Part shown: one piece after another, positions 28,547 through 37,879 of the stretch
How positions within the stretch are numbered: the first letter of the stretch is position 1
Layout: each line of letters starts with the position of its first letter
Assembly: GCF_009827595.1 (NCBI RefSeq)
Contig: NZ_WTYT01000004.1
Location: 257,317 to 321,316, forward strand
Reading direction: 5' to 3'
DNA length: 64,000 nt
Source: Altericroceibacterium endophyticum
GTDB lineage: Bacteria > Pseudomonadota > Alphaproteobacteria > Sphingomonadales > Sphingomonadaceae
Position numbers and translations under genes: made by a program
Notes under the pieces: generated by a model
The model's input: the letters and a program-made list of their open reading frames with translations, nothing else
Told to the model about the DNA's origin: nothing
Databases searched by the model: none

Positions 28547-29344
28547 ATGTCCCGTCGCCGCCAGATCTATGAAGGCAAGGCCAAGATCCTTTACGAAGGT
28601 CCCGAGCCTGGCACGATCATTCAATATTTCAAGGATGACGCCACTGCCTTCAACGCCGAGAAAAAAGGTACGATCAACGGCAAGGGCGTGATCAATAACC
28701 GCATTTCGGAACATGTGTTCACGCGCCTGTCGCATATCGGCATCCCGACGCATTTCATCCGCCGGCTGAACATGCGCGAACAGCTCGTGCGCCAGTGCGA
28801 GATCGTGCCGATCGAAGTGGTGCTGCGCAATGTCGCCGCCGGTTCTATCTGCAAGCGGCTGGGCCTGGAAGAAGGCGATCCCCTGCCGCACACGCTGATC
28901 GAATATTATTACAAGGATGATGCGCTGGGCGATCCACTGATCGCCGAAGAGCATATCGCCTGTTTTGGCTGGGCATCGAACGAGGAAATGCAGGACATTT
29001 CCTCCATGGCCATCCGCATCAATGATTTCATGAGCGGCATGTTCGCGGCGATCGATATTCGTCTGGTGGATTTCAAGCTCGAATTCGGCCGCATCTGGGA
29101 CGGCGATTTCAGCCGGATCATTCTGGCCGATGAAATCAGCCCCGATGGCTGCCGCTTGTGGGACATGAAGACCGGCGAGAAGCTCGACAAGGATCGTTTC
29201 CGCCGCGATTTGGGCGGTGAAGAAGAAGCCTATCAGGAAGTGGCACGGCGCCTCGGCCTGCTAGAAAATGGTGATGGCGGTCCCGGCGAAGTGCTGGATA
29301 TGGCCAATCATCGCAGCCGTTTGCGGGGCAGCCCGAAAAAGTAA
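28547..29344 (+). CDS. purC: Phosphoribosylaminoimidazole-succinocarboxamide synthase (265 aa)
   Basis: SAICAR synthetase of purine biosynthesis: joins CAIR and aspartate using ATP. It begins [16 protein letters not shown], the ATP-loop signature. It contains [17 protein letters not shown] and [10 protein letters not shown] followed by [15 protein letters not shown], the conserved catalytic stretches. Length is normal. ATG 28547 has AGGA 8 nt upstream; ATGs at 28538 and 28541 are in frame. An M16 peptidase separates it from purS and purQ. Confidence 0.96.
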   Translation: MSRRRQIYEGKAKILYEGPEPGTIIQYFKDDATAFNAEKKGTINGKGVINNRISEHVFTRLSHIGIPTHFIRRLNMREQLVRQCEIVPIEVVLRNVAAGSICKRLGLEEGDPLPHTLIEYYYKDDALGDPLIAEEHIACFGWASNEEMQDISSMAIRINDFMSGMFAAIDIRLVDFKLEFGRIWDGDFSRIILADEISPDGCRLWDMKTGEKLDKDRFRRDLGGEEEAYQEVARRLGLLENGDGGPGEVLDMANHRSRLRGSPKK

Positions 29345-29351
29345 CGACATC

Positions 29352-29390
29352 TGGCCGGGGAGCAGGAGCAAATCCGCACCCGGCCATTGT
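29352..29390 (+). terminator. Weak terminator-like hairpin after purC
   Basis: TGGCCGGG (29352-29359) and CCCGGCCA (29379-29386) form an exact 8-bp stem with a 19-nt loop, followed by TTGTTCGTT. The T-run is interrupted, so termination may be partial. Confidence 0.4.
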
Positions 29391-29421
29391 TCGTTAACGC
29401 TGGCGCGCCTAAGCGCAACGC

Positions 29422-32370
29422 ATGAAAATTCACGCGCTTCGCCTCTCCCTCGCCAGTTCCCTTCTTGCGCTGACCGCCTGCGCCGCCACGGCCACGCTTC
29501 CGTCAGACAGCAGCAGTCCCCTGACCGGCACCGCGCCGCAGGCTCCCGTACAAACTGCGCCCCTGCCCGCCAGCGCAGAAAACGCTACGGCGCAGGCCCC
29601 GGTTTGGGCATTCGAGACAAGCGATCTGCCACTGGACCCGGCGTTCAAGGTCGGCCGGCTTGATAATGGCATGCGCTATATCATTCGGAATAATGGCACG
29701 CCGGCCGGTCAGGCCAAGGTGCAGCTTTATATCGGCTCCGGCTCACTGAGCGAGCGCGATGAGGAGCGCGGCCTGGCCCATTTTATCGAACATATGGCCT
29801 TCAATGGCTCCACCCATGTTCCCGAAGGGGAAATGGTGAAGCTGCTGGAGCGCGAAGGGCTGGCCTTTGGCGCCGATACCAATGCCTCGACCGGCTTCGA
29901 GTCCACGGTGTACAAGCTGGATCTGCCGCGCAACGACCCGGCCCTGCTCGACACGGCGATGTTCCTGATGCGCGAAACGGCCAGCGAATTGCTGTTCGAC
30001 CCCGCTGCAGTGCAGCGTGAAAAGGGCGTTATCCTGTCTGAAAGACGCGTGCGCGACACCTATTCCTTCCGCAATACGGTCGACAGATTCCGCTTTCTAT
30101 ACCCGGATGCCCTGTTCCCGTACCGCTTGCCGATTGGCACGAAACAAGTGATCGAAAATTCCACCGCGCAGCAGTTAAAGGCGCTGTGGCAGAGGCTTTA
30201 TACGCCTGAGAATGCGGCGATCGTGGTGGTGGGTGATTTTGATCCGGCCATGGTAGAGGCCGAGATCACCAAGCATTTTACCAGTTGGGACGGCGCCCCA
30301 ATGCCCGCAAAGCCCGATGCCGGACCCGTCGATCTTGCGCATAGCGGACAAACAGAAATCTATCTCGACCCGGCATTGCCGGAACGCATTACCGCATCGG
30401 TCCACGGGGCCTGGCGTGATCTTGATGATACGGTCGCGACCCGTCAGAAAAACGTGCTGCGGGCAATTGGCTATGGCATTATCAATCGCCGTTTGCAGCG
30501 CCTGTCACGGCTCGAAACACCGCCTTTCCGCGGGGCAGGCTTTGGCACCAGCGACGTGTTTGAAAGCGGCCGGACCACCAACCTTGTGGTTGATAGCAAT
30601 GATGGCGAATGGCGCCCCGCATTGGCTGCGGCGGTCGCTGAATATCGTCGCAGCATGGCTCAGGGCTTCAGCGCAAGTGAGGTGGCCGAACAGCTGGCCA
30701 ATCTGCGCACTTCGCTGGAAAATGCCGCAGCGGGTGAGGCAACACGCTCCAATTCAGCCTATATCGCCGAAGCCATCGCGCTGCTCGATGATGATCGTAT
30801 TCCCACCACTGCCACCAGTTCGCTGGAACGCTTCCGGGCGATGGAAGACATGATCACGCCCGCCAATATCATGGCGGCTCTCCGCGAAGAGGCGCTTCCT
30901 TTGGAACAGCCTTTGCTGCGGTTTCAAGGCAACACCGCACCTGCTGGCGGCGCCAAAGCCCTGCGCGATGCGTGGGAAGAGGATATGGCTGCGCCACTTT
31001 CCGCCGAAACCCAAGCGACCCAAAGCGAATTTGCCTATAGCGACTTTGGCACGCCGGGGGACATCGTCGCGGATAGCGTGGAGCCGCTGCTTGGCATCCG
31101 CACGCTGCGCTTTGCCAATGGGGTAAAACTCAATCTGAAGCAAACCGACCTGCAGCAGGACCGCGTATTGGTAAAAATGCGCGTCGATGGCGGGCGGATG
31201 ATCAACACGCGCGAAAACCCGCTGGCGACTGGCATGGTGTCGGTGTTGCCGCTGGGCGGCCTTGGCAAACATTCCTTCGATGAACTGCAGTCGATCCTTG
31301 CAGGGCGCAGCGTCGGCTTCTCGTTTTCTGCCGAGGAAGAAGCCTTCTCAATGTCGGCTACGACCACGCCGCGCGATTTGCAATTGCAGCTGGAATTGAT
31401 GACCGCCGCGCTGACCGATCCGGGCTATCGCTCTCAGGGTGAGGCGCAATATCGCCGCAATATTCGTAATTTCTTCGCTGCAAAGACGGCCACGCCCAAC
31501 AGCGCGCTGTCTAACGCGCTGGGCGGCATAGTCTCCGATGATGACCCGCGTTTCACCCTCGCTCCGGAACAAAGCTATCTTGATTTGACCTTCGACAAGC
31601 TGGCCCGCGATATTGGCGATCGGCTGGCAGAAGGCGCCATCGAAATAACCTTGATCGGCGACATTGATGAAGCGCGCGCCATTGATCTTGTGTCCCGGAC
31701 ATTGGGAGCATTGCCGCCGCGCGAAACCGAATTCCGTCCCTACGCGGATCAGCGGCAACGCAGCTTCACGCAGGACCGGTCTTTGCGCACCATCTATCAT
31801 GATGGAGAAGCTGATCAGGCATTGCTGCGGATGAGCTGGCCCACCAGCGACGACAAGGATTTCAACCAAACGATCGAGTTGGAATTGTTGCAACGCGTGA
31901 TGCGGTTGAAACTGATCGAAAGCCTGCGGGAGGAATTGGGACAGACCTATTCCCCGGGCGTCAGCGCCAGTGAGAGCGGCGTCTATGATGATTACGGCAC
32001 ATTCTCCATCGCGGCGGCACTGGATGTGGCCGATCTGGATGATGCCGAAGAAGCAATGAGAGAAACCGTGCAGGCTCTGATTGACAAACCGGTGGATGCC
32101 GACACGCTGCTGCGCGCACGCCAGCCGATGCTGGAGGCCTATGACAAGGCGCTGAAGACCAATTCAGGCTGGATGGGTCTGGCGGATGAGGCCCAAAGTG
32201 ACCCGGAGAAGCTGCGCCGCTTTACCGAGGCCAAGAATGTAGCGTCAGCCATCACCCCGGAAGATATCGCAAATGTGGCAAGGCGCTATCTCTCCGCCAA
32301 ACCGCTCGAAATTCGCGTGATACCGCGCCCCGAAGCGGCGACGGAACCGGGAAATGTCGCCAGCCAGTAA
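29422..32370 (+). CDS. M16-family zinc peptidase, lipoprotein (982 aa)
   Basis: Large insulinase/pitrilysin-family protease (two M16 halves). The N-terminus is a lipoprotein signal with lipobox LTAC (Cys20), so it is probably anchored in the outer membrane or periplasm. The inverted zinc motif is HFIEH (His120, Glu123, His124), with the third ligand expected in EKGVILSERR. The second half (about 560-980) lacks a zinc motif, as usual for the inactive partner domain. It lies between purC and purS, in the same orientation, though nothing links it to purines functionally. Confidence 0.93.
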   Translation: MKIHALRLSLASSLLALTACAATATLPSDSSSPLTGTAPQAPVQTAPLPASAENATAQAPVWAFETSDLPLDPAFKVGRLDNGMRYIIRNNGTPAGQAKVQLYIGSGSLSERDEERGLAHFIEHMAFNGSTHVPEGEMVKLLEREGLAFGADTNASTGFESTVYKLDLPRNDPALLDTAMFLMRETASELLFDPAAVQREKGVILSERRVRDTYSFRNTVDRFRFLYPDALFPYRLPIGTKQVIENSTAQQLKALWQRLYTPENAAIVVVGDFDPAMVEAEITKHFTSWDGAPMPAKPDAGPVDLAHSGQTEIYLDPALPERITASVHGAWRDLDDTVATRQKNVLRAIGYGIINRRLQRLSRLETPPFRGAGFGTSDVFESGRTTNLVVDSNDGEWRPALAAAVAEYRRSMAQGFSASEVAEQLANLRTSLENAAAGEATRSNSAYIAEAIALLDDDRIPTTATSSLERFRAMEDMITPANIMAALREEALPLEQPLLRFQGNTAPAGGAKALRDAWEEDMAAPLSAETQATQSEFAYSDFGTPGDIVADSVEPLLGIRTLRFANGVKLNLKQTDLQQDRVLVKMRVDGGRMINTRENPLATGMVSVLPLGGLGKHSFDELQSILAGRSVGFSFSAEEEAFSMSATTTPRDLQLQLELMTAALTDPGYRSQGEAQYRRNIRNFFAAKTATPNSALSNALGGIVSDDDPRFTLAPEQSYLDLTFDKLARDIGDRLAEGAIEITLIGDIDEARAIDLVSRTLGALPPRETEFRPYADQRQRSFTQDRSLRTIYHDGEADQALLRMSWPTSDDKDFNQTIELELLQRVMRLKLIESLREELGQTYSPGVSASESGVYDDYGTFSIAAALDVADLDDAEEAMRETVQALIDKPVDADTLLRARQPMLEAYDKALKTNSGWMGLADEAQSDPEKLRRFTEAKNVASAITPEDIANVARRYLSAKPLEIRVIPRPEAATEPGNVASQ

Positions 32371-32475
32371 CAGGCGGTGTGTGAGATCAGGCAGCCCCCT
32401 TGCCGCGAAGCGCATGACGCGGCATAGGCAGCGCAATCGAATCCGCCATCACATGTTTGCCCGAAAGGCCCGGAA

Positions 32476-32718
32476 ATGAAAGTCAGGATCCATGTCAGCC
32501 TCAAGCCCGGCGTACTCGACCCGCAGGGCCGCGCCGTGCATCATGCGCTGGAAGGTTTGGGTTTTGAGGGCGTTGAAGACGTCCGCATCGGCCGCACGGT
32601 TGACATGAAAGTGGCGGATGACACCACCGATGCCGCTCTGGACGATATGTGCCAGAAGCTGCTCGCTAATATGGTGATCGAGAATTACCGGATCGAAAAG
32701 CTGGAGAATGCGGCGTGA
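32476..32718 (+). CDS. purS: Phosphoribosylformylglycinamidine synthase subunit PurS (80 aa)
   Basis: Small bridging subunit of the PurLQS FGAM synthase complex. The sequence [20 protein letters not shown] matches the family start, and the length is typical. It overlaps purQ by 4 nt (ATGA-type junction), so the two are translated together. No purL is present in the window. Confidence 0.95.
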   Translation: MKVRIHVSLKPGVLDPQGRAVHHALEGLGFEGVEDVRIGRTVDMKVADDTTDAALDDMCQKLLANMVIENYRIEKLENAA

Positions 32719-33392
32719 GCTTTCGGTCTGCCGTCATCACCTTCCCCGGCTCCAATTGCGACCGGGACATGGCGGTGGCGCTTGAGAAAATCTCCGGCAC
32801 GGCGCCGCTGCGCGTCTGGCACGGCGATGCCGATCTGCCGGACGGCCTTGATTTCATCGCCCTGCCCGGTGGCTTTTCCTATGGCGATTATCTGCGTTCA
32901 GGTGCGATGGCCGCGCGTAGCCCGATCATGCAGGCGGTGATTGCTGCTGCAGGACGCGGCGTGCCCGTTCTGGGCGTGTGCAATGGGTTTCAGGTACTGA
33001 CCGAAGCGCAATTGTTGCCCGGTGCGCTGATGCGCAATGCCGATCAGAACTTCATTTGCCGCGACGTGTCGCTGAAGGTTGAGAATGCCTCCAGCCTGTT
33101 CACCTCCGGGTACCAGCAGGGACAGATGATCCGTATTCCGGTCGCGCATCATGACGGCAATTATTTTGCTGATGATCAAACGCTTGAGCGGATTGAGGGC
33201 GAAGGCCGCGTGGCGTTCCGCTATGCCGAAACGTGCAACGGATCGCAGCGCGACATTGCCGGCGTATTGAATGATGCCGGCAATGTGCTGGGCATGATGC
33301 CGCATCCGGAACGCGCCGTGGAAGCCATCACCGGCGGTGATGATGGGCGTGCGCTGTTCGAAGGCGCAATCAAGGGGCTGGTGTCCGCCTGA
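32715..33392 (+). CDS. purQ: Phosphoribosylformylglycinamidine synthase subunit PurQ (225 aa)
   Basis: Glutaminase subunit of FGAM synthase (class I amidotransferase fold). The nucleophile region is [13 protein letters not shown] (Cys in GVCNGFQ), and the His-x-Glu pair is in [11 protein letters not shown]. It begins by ATGA-type overlap with purS. It ends 4 nt before the stop of the convergent GGDEF-EAL gene. Confidence 0.96.
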   Translation: MSFRSAVITFPGSNCDRDMAVALEKISGTAPLRVWHGDADLPDGLDFIALPGGFSYGDYLRSGAMAARSPIMQAVIAAAGRGVPVLGVCNGFQVLTEAQLLPGALMRNADQNFICRDVSLKVENASSLFTSGYQQGQMIRIPVAHHDGNYFADDQTLERIEGEGRVAFRYAETCNGSQRDIAGVLNDAGNVLGMMPHPERAVEAITGGDDGRALFEGAIKGLVSA

Positions 33393-33396
33393 CGCT

Positions 33397-35751
33397 TTAG
33401 ATTACGGTCGAATGCTTCAGTCTGGATAGCAGACGGGCGGCGTCCTCTGCCTCCATCGGGCGGCCAAAATGATAGCCCTGGATCTTGCTGCAGCCAAGTT
33501 CGCGGACCATGGCCGCTTCATCGGCATTTTCCACGCCTTCGGCCGTGGTGTTCATGCCAAGACTCTGCGCCATCGCCACAACTGCGCGGATAATGGCGAG
33601 GCTCTCAGGATTATTCTGCGCGGCACCCTGCACGAAGCTGCGATCAATCTTGATTGTCGAAAAGCTGAGATTGCGGATATAGCCGAGCGAGGAATAGCCA
33701 GTGCCGAAGTCATCGAGCGCGATCGAGCAACCCAGCGCGAGGATTTCCTGCAAGGATTGTCGCGCCATCGCGGGATCGCGCAGAAAAATGCTCTCGGTCA
33801 CTTCGATTTCAAGCCGCTCCGGCGGAAGGCCCGTGGCGATCAACGCATCGGCAACATTCCGGCTGAAATCCGGAACCAGCAATTGCTCACCTGAAACATT
33901 TACAGCCACCCGCATTTGGCTCGGCCAGTTTACCGCCTCACGGCAGGCCTCATACAGCACCCAATTGCCAATCGGTACGATCAGGCGCGTTTCCTCAGCC
34001 AGCGGGATGAATTTGGCAGGGCTGACCACCCCATGATCGGCACTATGCCAGCGTAGCAAGGCTTCGAAGCTGACCACATTTTCGCGCATTGCATGCACCA
34101 CCGGTTGAAAATTCAACCGGAATTCCTTCCGCTCCAGCGCATGACGCAGCGACACTTCCAGCTGGCGGCGTTCCTCGGCATCGGCATGCAGAGAGGGCAC
34201 ATACGTCCGATGCGCCGCGCCTCCGGTTGCCTTGGCCCGGTACAGCGCCAGATCGGCATTGCGCATTAAGGTTTCGACCGTGGCACCGTCGCCCGGCCCG
34301 ATCGCGGAACCGACACTCGCCCCGACAAACAGCTTATGCTGATTGACAGTGTAGGGTTCAGACAATGACAGGATCAGCCTGTTGGCAAAGGCCTCCACCT
34401 GAGCGCGGTCGCGCATATCACGCATAACCACGGCGAATTCATCCCCGCCCAGGCGCCCACAACTGTCATTTCCGGCCATCAGATCGCGCAACCGGTCAGA
34501 AACCTGGGCCAGCAACTGATCGCCTATCTGATGGCCCAGCGAGTCATTGATGGATTTGAAACGATCGAGATCGACCATCAAAAACGCGCATCGCGACCGC
34601 CACTGTTCTGAATAATGCAGGGCCTCCCCCAAACATTCGGTCAGTTGCAAGCGATTTGGCAGGCCGGTGAGCGTGTCATACCGAGCCATGTAAGCGATTT
34701 TTTCGTCGCTTTCCCGTTGCACCGTTACATCGGAACCAACGCCGCGATAGCCGGTAAAACGGCCATCATCATCGATCATCGGAGCGCCGGACAATTTCCA
34801 CCAGCGACGCCCCTTGGGCAAATCGGCCTTTACCACCAGATTGGAGAAATGCTCCTTCAGCTTGAACTTTTCCGACAGCTGATGAAGGCTCGGCGCGAAT
34901 TCTCCGCTCTCCCAGCTATCGCCGGCCAGAAGCTTGGTGAAGAGCTCCCCTTCCAGCTCCGATGCAGCGCGGCCCGTGGCAAAGGCGAAATGCCTGCTCG
35001 CTGCGCGGATGCGGCGGGACGTATCAAGCTCCCACAGCCAGTCGGCTTCATTATCTTCATATTCGCGCAACAGGAGCGACACCACTTCGCTCTTTTGTGC
35101 GACCCCTTCCTCCGCCAGACGCGCAGCGAGATAGGTTTTCCCGGCATTAACGGCGCCATAAATGCTGATTGCCACGAAGTTCAGCACTACCAGCGCGATA
35201 ATCCAATCGCCTGAAACGGCAAAGGTGAACGCCGCAGTGCAGCCCGTCAGCACGCCGAAAATGATCGTGATAATAGGCGCGGAAGCCATAGCCGCCGCCG
35301 ATCCCGCCATCAGCATGGCGATCAAGGTCCAAAGGGCAAGGTGATCCGCCTGCGACCCATGCGGTGCAAACAGCAGTAATGGAATGGCCCACAAAACCGA
35401 AATCAGGAACACAGATGCCGCATGACGATAAAATTCGTAAGCTGTCAGGCCATGTTTTTCGCACCCGGCCAGTGAGCGATCAACCTTGGCACCCACCCAT
35501 AGCGCAATCAACAACCCGGCCATCCATGCAGTCAGCAGCGCGGTCGGAACCTTCGTAAGATATATGCCGATCGTGATAATCGCGGCGATGGCGTGCATCA
35601 CCACTCTCATCACCGTGAGATCACGCAGCCGGGCATATTGAAGCCCGCGCACTGCCGACCAGTCCCCCTCTTCCGGTTGAGTAAGCCCAACCACGGCGAG
35701 CGATGACAGCCGCAAAGGAAGGCTTGGCAAAGAGCTTAAGGCATGTGTCAC
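33397..35751 (-). CDS. Membrane GGDEF-EAL protein with PAS domain (784 aa)
   Basis: Cyclic di-GMP turnover protein. The first ~210 residues contain about 5-6 membrane helices. A PAS-type domain follows (about 225-340, WLWELDTSRRIRAASRHFAF). The GGDEF domain has an intact GRLGGDEF but AGND instead of RxxD at the inhibitory site, so product inhibition is unlikely. The EAL domain has EALLRW, LDDFGTGYSSLGYI, IKIDRSFV and TAEGVE, all expected for an active phosphodiesterase. It could be bifunctional; which activity dominates cannot be read. The start codon is GTG. It stands alone, convergent with purQ. Confidence 0.92.
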   Translation of the reverse strand: MTHALSSLPSLPLRLSSLAVVGLTQPEEGDWSAVRGLQYARLRDLTVMRVVMHAIAAIITIGIYLTKVPTALLTAWMAGLLIALWVGAKVDRSLAGCEKHGLTAYEFYRHAASVFLISVLWAIPLLLFAPHGSQADHLALWTLIAMLMAGSAAAMASAPIITIIFGVLTGCTAAFTFAVSGDWIIALVVLNFVAISIYGAVNAGKTYLAARLAEEGVAQKSEVVSLLLREYEDNEADWLWELDTSRRIRAASRHFAFATGRAASELEGELFTKLLAGDSWESGEFAPSLHQLSEKFKLKEHFSNLVVKADLPKGRRWWKLSGAPMIDDDGRFTGYRGVGSDVTVQRESDEKIAYMARYDTLTGLPNRLQLTECLGEALHYSEQWRSRCAFLMVDLDRFKSINDSLGHQIGDQLLAQVSDRLRDLMAGNDSCGRLGGDEFAVVMRDMRDRAQVEAFANRLILSLSEPYTVNQHKLFVGASVGSAIGPGDGATVETLMRNADLALYRAKATGGAAHRTYVPSLHADAEERRQLEVSLRHALERKEFRLNFQPVVHAMRENVVSFEALLRWHSADHGVVSPAKFIPLAEETRLIVPIGNWVLYEACREAVNWPSQMRVAVNVSGEQLLVPDFSRNVADALIATGLPPERLEIEVTESIFLRDPAMARQSLQEILALGCSIALDDFGTGYSSLGYIRNLSFSTIKIDRSFVQGAAQNNPESLAIIRAVVAMAQSLGMNTTAEGVENADEAAMVRELGCSKIQGYHFGRPMEAEDAARLLSRLKHSTVI

Positions 35752-35801
35752 CCGCCTAGCGCTAGACGGGAAATGGTTATGGTCGTCTTAACGGGTCCTG
35801 C

Positions 35802-37313
35802 TCATCCGGCCTGGCGCGCCGCGGATCGGGGACGGCGCGAGCCTCGGATGAGATAGAGTGCGACCCCACATCCGAAGGTGAATAGAAGAACGTCCATCGC
35901 CCAAACAGATGCGGACGCGGAGCCGCCCGCAATGAACATCGCGTGATACAAGCCCAGGCTGATCGCCAGAATAGCTGTTGCCGCTTTGCCAGATATCGTG
36001 AGTACGCTTGCGGAAAGCACAGTCGCCCCGGCAAGCATGGCGAGCGTAATCGCACCCCAGACAGCAATCAAAAATGTATACGGCCATTCGGGCAACACGA
36101 TCGCGCACAGCGCCGCAGCGGCGAGCCCAGCCGGCTGCCCCCAGACAACCGCCGCCCAGACGCTTTCCCAACCCGGCGCGGGGCGCCCCTTGTCGCGTCT
36201 GCGCACGAGCCAGATCTTGACGCCCCCCACCGCAAGGTAGGTCAGACCGAGACCGAGCAGGCCATAGGCAATTTTTACAATGCCGCCGCCGAACCAGCCA
36301 AAATGCAACGGACCGAGAGCACCAAAGACCCGCTCACCAAGCGAAGCCTTGGAAATGTCCTTATTATAGTAAATCTCAGCTGATCGGGTGAAGCCAAGGC
36401 TGCTGGTACCGGCAAGTGCCTGCTTGTCATCGATGTCGAAAATTGCGGCGGCCCCCATCTCGGTCGGATGCTCCACCGTAATACGCTCCAGCACTCCCTC
36501 AGCCGGAAGGCGTGCCAGCATCGGCCGCAGGTCGAGCACCGGCGCCTGTGCAGCATTTTCGACCGGTTCGGGCGGCGTGAACAAAGCATAGATGCGGGCG
36601 GTATCGCCATTGAACATTGCCATGCCCAATATGCCGACAATAATCGTCGTAAGGCCCAGAAATGCGCCGGTCAGCGATACGATAATATGGAAGGGCAGAC
36701 CCCATACACCAATTCGGTTATGAAGATCCGCCTCCTGAAGTCTCTGCGATCCGCCAATCCGCAAATGAAAGGCGTCCCGAAAGATGCGCGGATGCGCACA
36801 TAGGCCGGATATGAGCGAGGATAACAGCGCCACTCCGGTCATACCAACGATGAAGATGCCCCAGGACGACGGAAGATGCAGGAATATATGCAGCCGGATA
36901 ATAAACTCGCTCCAGGCATTGCGCAGCGGCGTCAAATTACCGCTGGCATCGGCAACCCATTCTTTGTCACCATTTGCCGTATCGACATCGAGCGTTAGAA
37001 ATGTCTGATCCGCCGACGGCATGATCAAACGAACGTGATGCACCTCACCGGATGACTGGCTGACTGCATTTTCGAGTGCCTTCTGAACGGCGTCAGGAGA
37101 CATCTGTTCGATGTGTGGCGCCGCGGGATTTTCCCATGCGGTAAATTCATGCAGGAAAACGGACAACGTGCCTGACAGACACACGACATAGATCGCCGCC
37201 GCGAACGCAAGGCCGAGCGCGCTATGCCCTTTCAGCACAGCCTGCACGAAACCCGCAGGAATGCGCGACATCAGTGGCTGTTTCCCGGTCATGGTTTTTG
37301 CATTCGCGTTCAT
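35802..37313 (-). CDS. PepSY-associated membrane protein (503 aa)
   Basis: PepSY_TM (PiuB-type) inner-membrane protein usually found next to siderophore receptors and thought to reduce or release iron in the periplasm. An N-terminal helix (HSALGLAFAAAIYVVCLSGT) is followed by a PepSY-like periplasmic segment, further helices near 150-250, and several C-terminal helices. Conserved histidines occur in IRLHIFLHLPSSWG and GPLHFGWFGG. It overlaps the upstream small membrane-protein gene by 4 nt and is the last gene of the operon that begins with the TonB receptor. Confidence 0.88.
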   Translation of the reverse strand: MNANAKTMTGKQPLMSRIPAGFVQAVLKGHSALGLAFAAAIYVVCLSGTLSVFLHEFTAWENPAAPHIEQMSPDAVQKALENAVSQSSGEVHHVRLIMPSADQTFLTLDVDTANGDKEWVADASGNLTPLRNAWSEFIIRLHIFLHLPSSWGIFIVGMTGVALLSSLISGLCAHPRIFRDAFHLRIGGSQRLQEADLHNRIGVWGLPFHIIVSLTGAFLGLTTIIVGILGMAMFNGDTARIYALFTPPEPVENAAQAPVLDLRPMLARLPAEGVLERITVEHPTEMGAAAIFDIDDKQALAGTSSLGFTRSAEIYYNKDISKASLGERVFGALGPLHFGWFGGGIVKIAYGLLGLGLTYLAVGGVKIWLVRRRDKGRPAPGWESVWAAVVWGQPAGLAAAALCAIVLPEWPYTFLIAVWGAITLAMLAGATVLSASVLTISGKAATAILAISLGLYHAMFIAGGSASASVWAMDVLLFTFGCGVALYLIRGSRRPRSAARQAG

Positions 37314-37879
37314 CCGAAACCCTTCAAGATAGAAAGACCGAACCCGAGCAGAGCGACAAGAGACAGCACAGCTGTCGCGCGCAGGATGCGGTTGTCAGCC
37401 AGCGTCCATGCCATGGCACCGCCCCACACGAGCGGGACGAGCATTCCCCCTATTACCAGCCGCGTATGCTCGGCCCCACCTGTCCAAACGGACCAGAAAA
37501 TTCCCACCGCCATTGCTGCAATCATGCCGATGGGCCCGGCAAGCAACCAGCGCAGCGCGCTGCGCCACCAGCTTGGCTTTCGGTCAAGCGGCTCCGGCGC
37601 GAGACTCTTGCTGCGGCGCGCCTGCTTTGATTCCCGAACCACCATGCCGCTGGCCACAATGGCGAGCATGGCGACCGCCGCGATGGTAAAGCCGGTAAAC
37701 AGGCCCCGCATCGTCCCCAGCGTCATCGCCCCCAATGCACATGCCGCGAGCAGGAGCGCCCATCCGCCAGCTTTCCACCTGCGCCCCCCATCGCCCCGCG
37801 CGCGCCACGAACGGCGGAGCGAGAGGCCGCCACCAGCCGCCAGCACCGCCATCCCCGTCATGATCGCCGCTTCGTTCAA
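37310..37879 (-). CDS. Small membrane protein in iron-type operon (189 aa)
   Basis: Not recognised as a named family with confidence. It has about five to six hydrophobic helices, with a basic loop in the middle (RESKQARRSKSL). It lies between a TonB receptor and a PepSY protein with 4-nt overlaps on both sides, so it is translated with them and probably helps in iron reduction or transport. The apparent start TTG 37879 overlaps the receptor stop (TTGA); ATG 37861 is an alternative. Confidence 0.75.
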   Translation of the reverse strand: MNEAAIMTGMAVLAAGGGLSLRRSWRARGDGGRRWKAGGWALLLAACALGAMTLGTMRGLFTGFTIAAVAMLAIVASGMVVRESKQARRSKSLAPEPLDRKPSWWRSALRWLLAGPIGMIAAMAVGIFWSVWTGGAEHTRLVIGGMLVPLVWGGAMAWTLADNRILRATAVLSLVALLGFGLSILKGFG

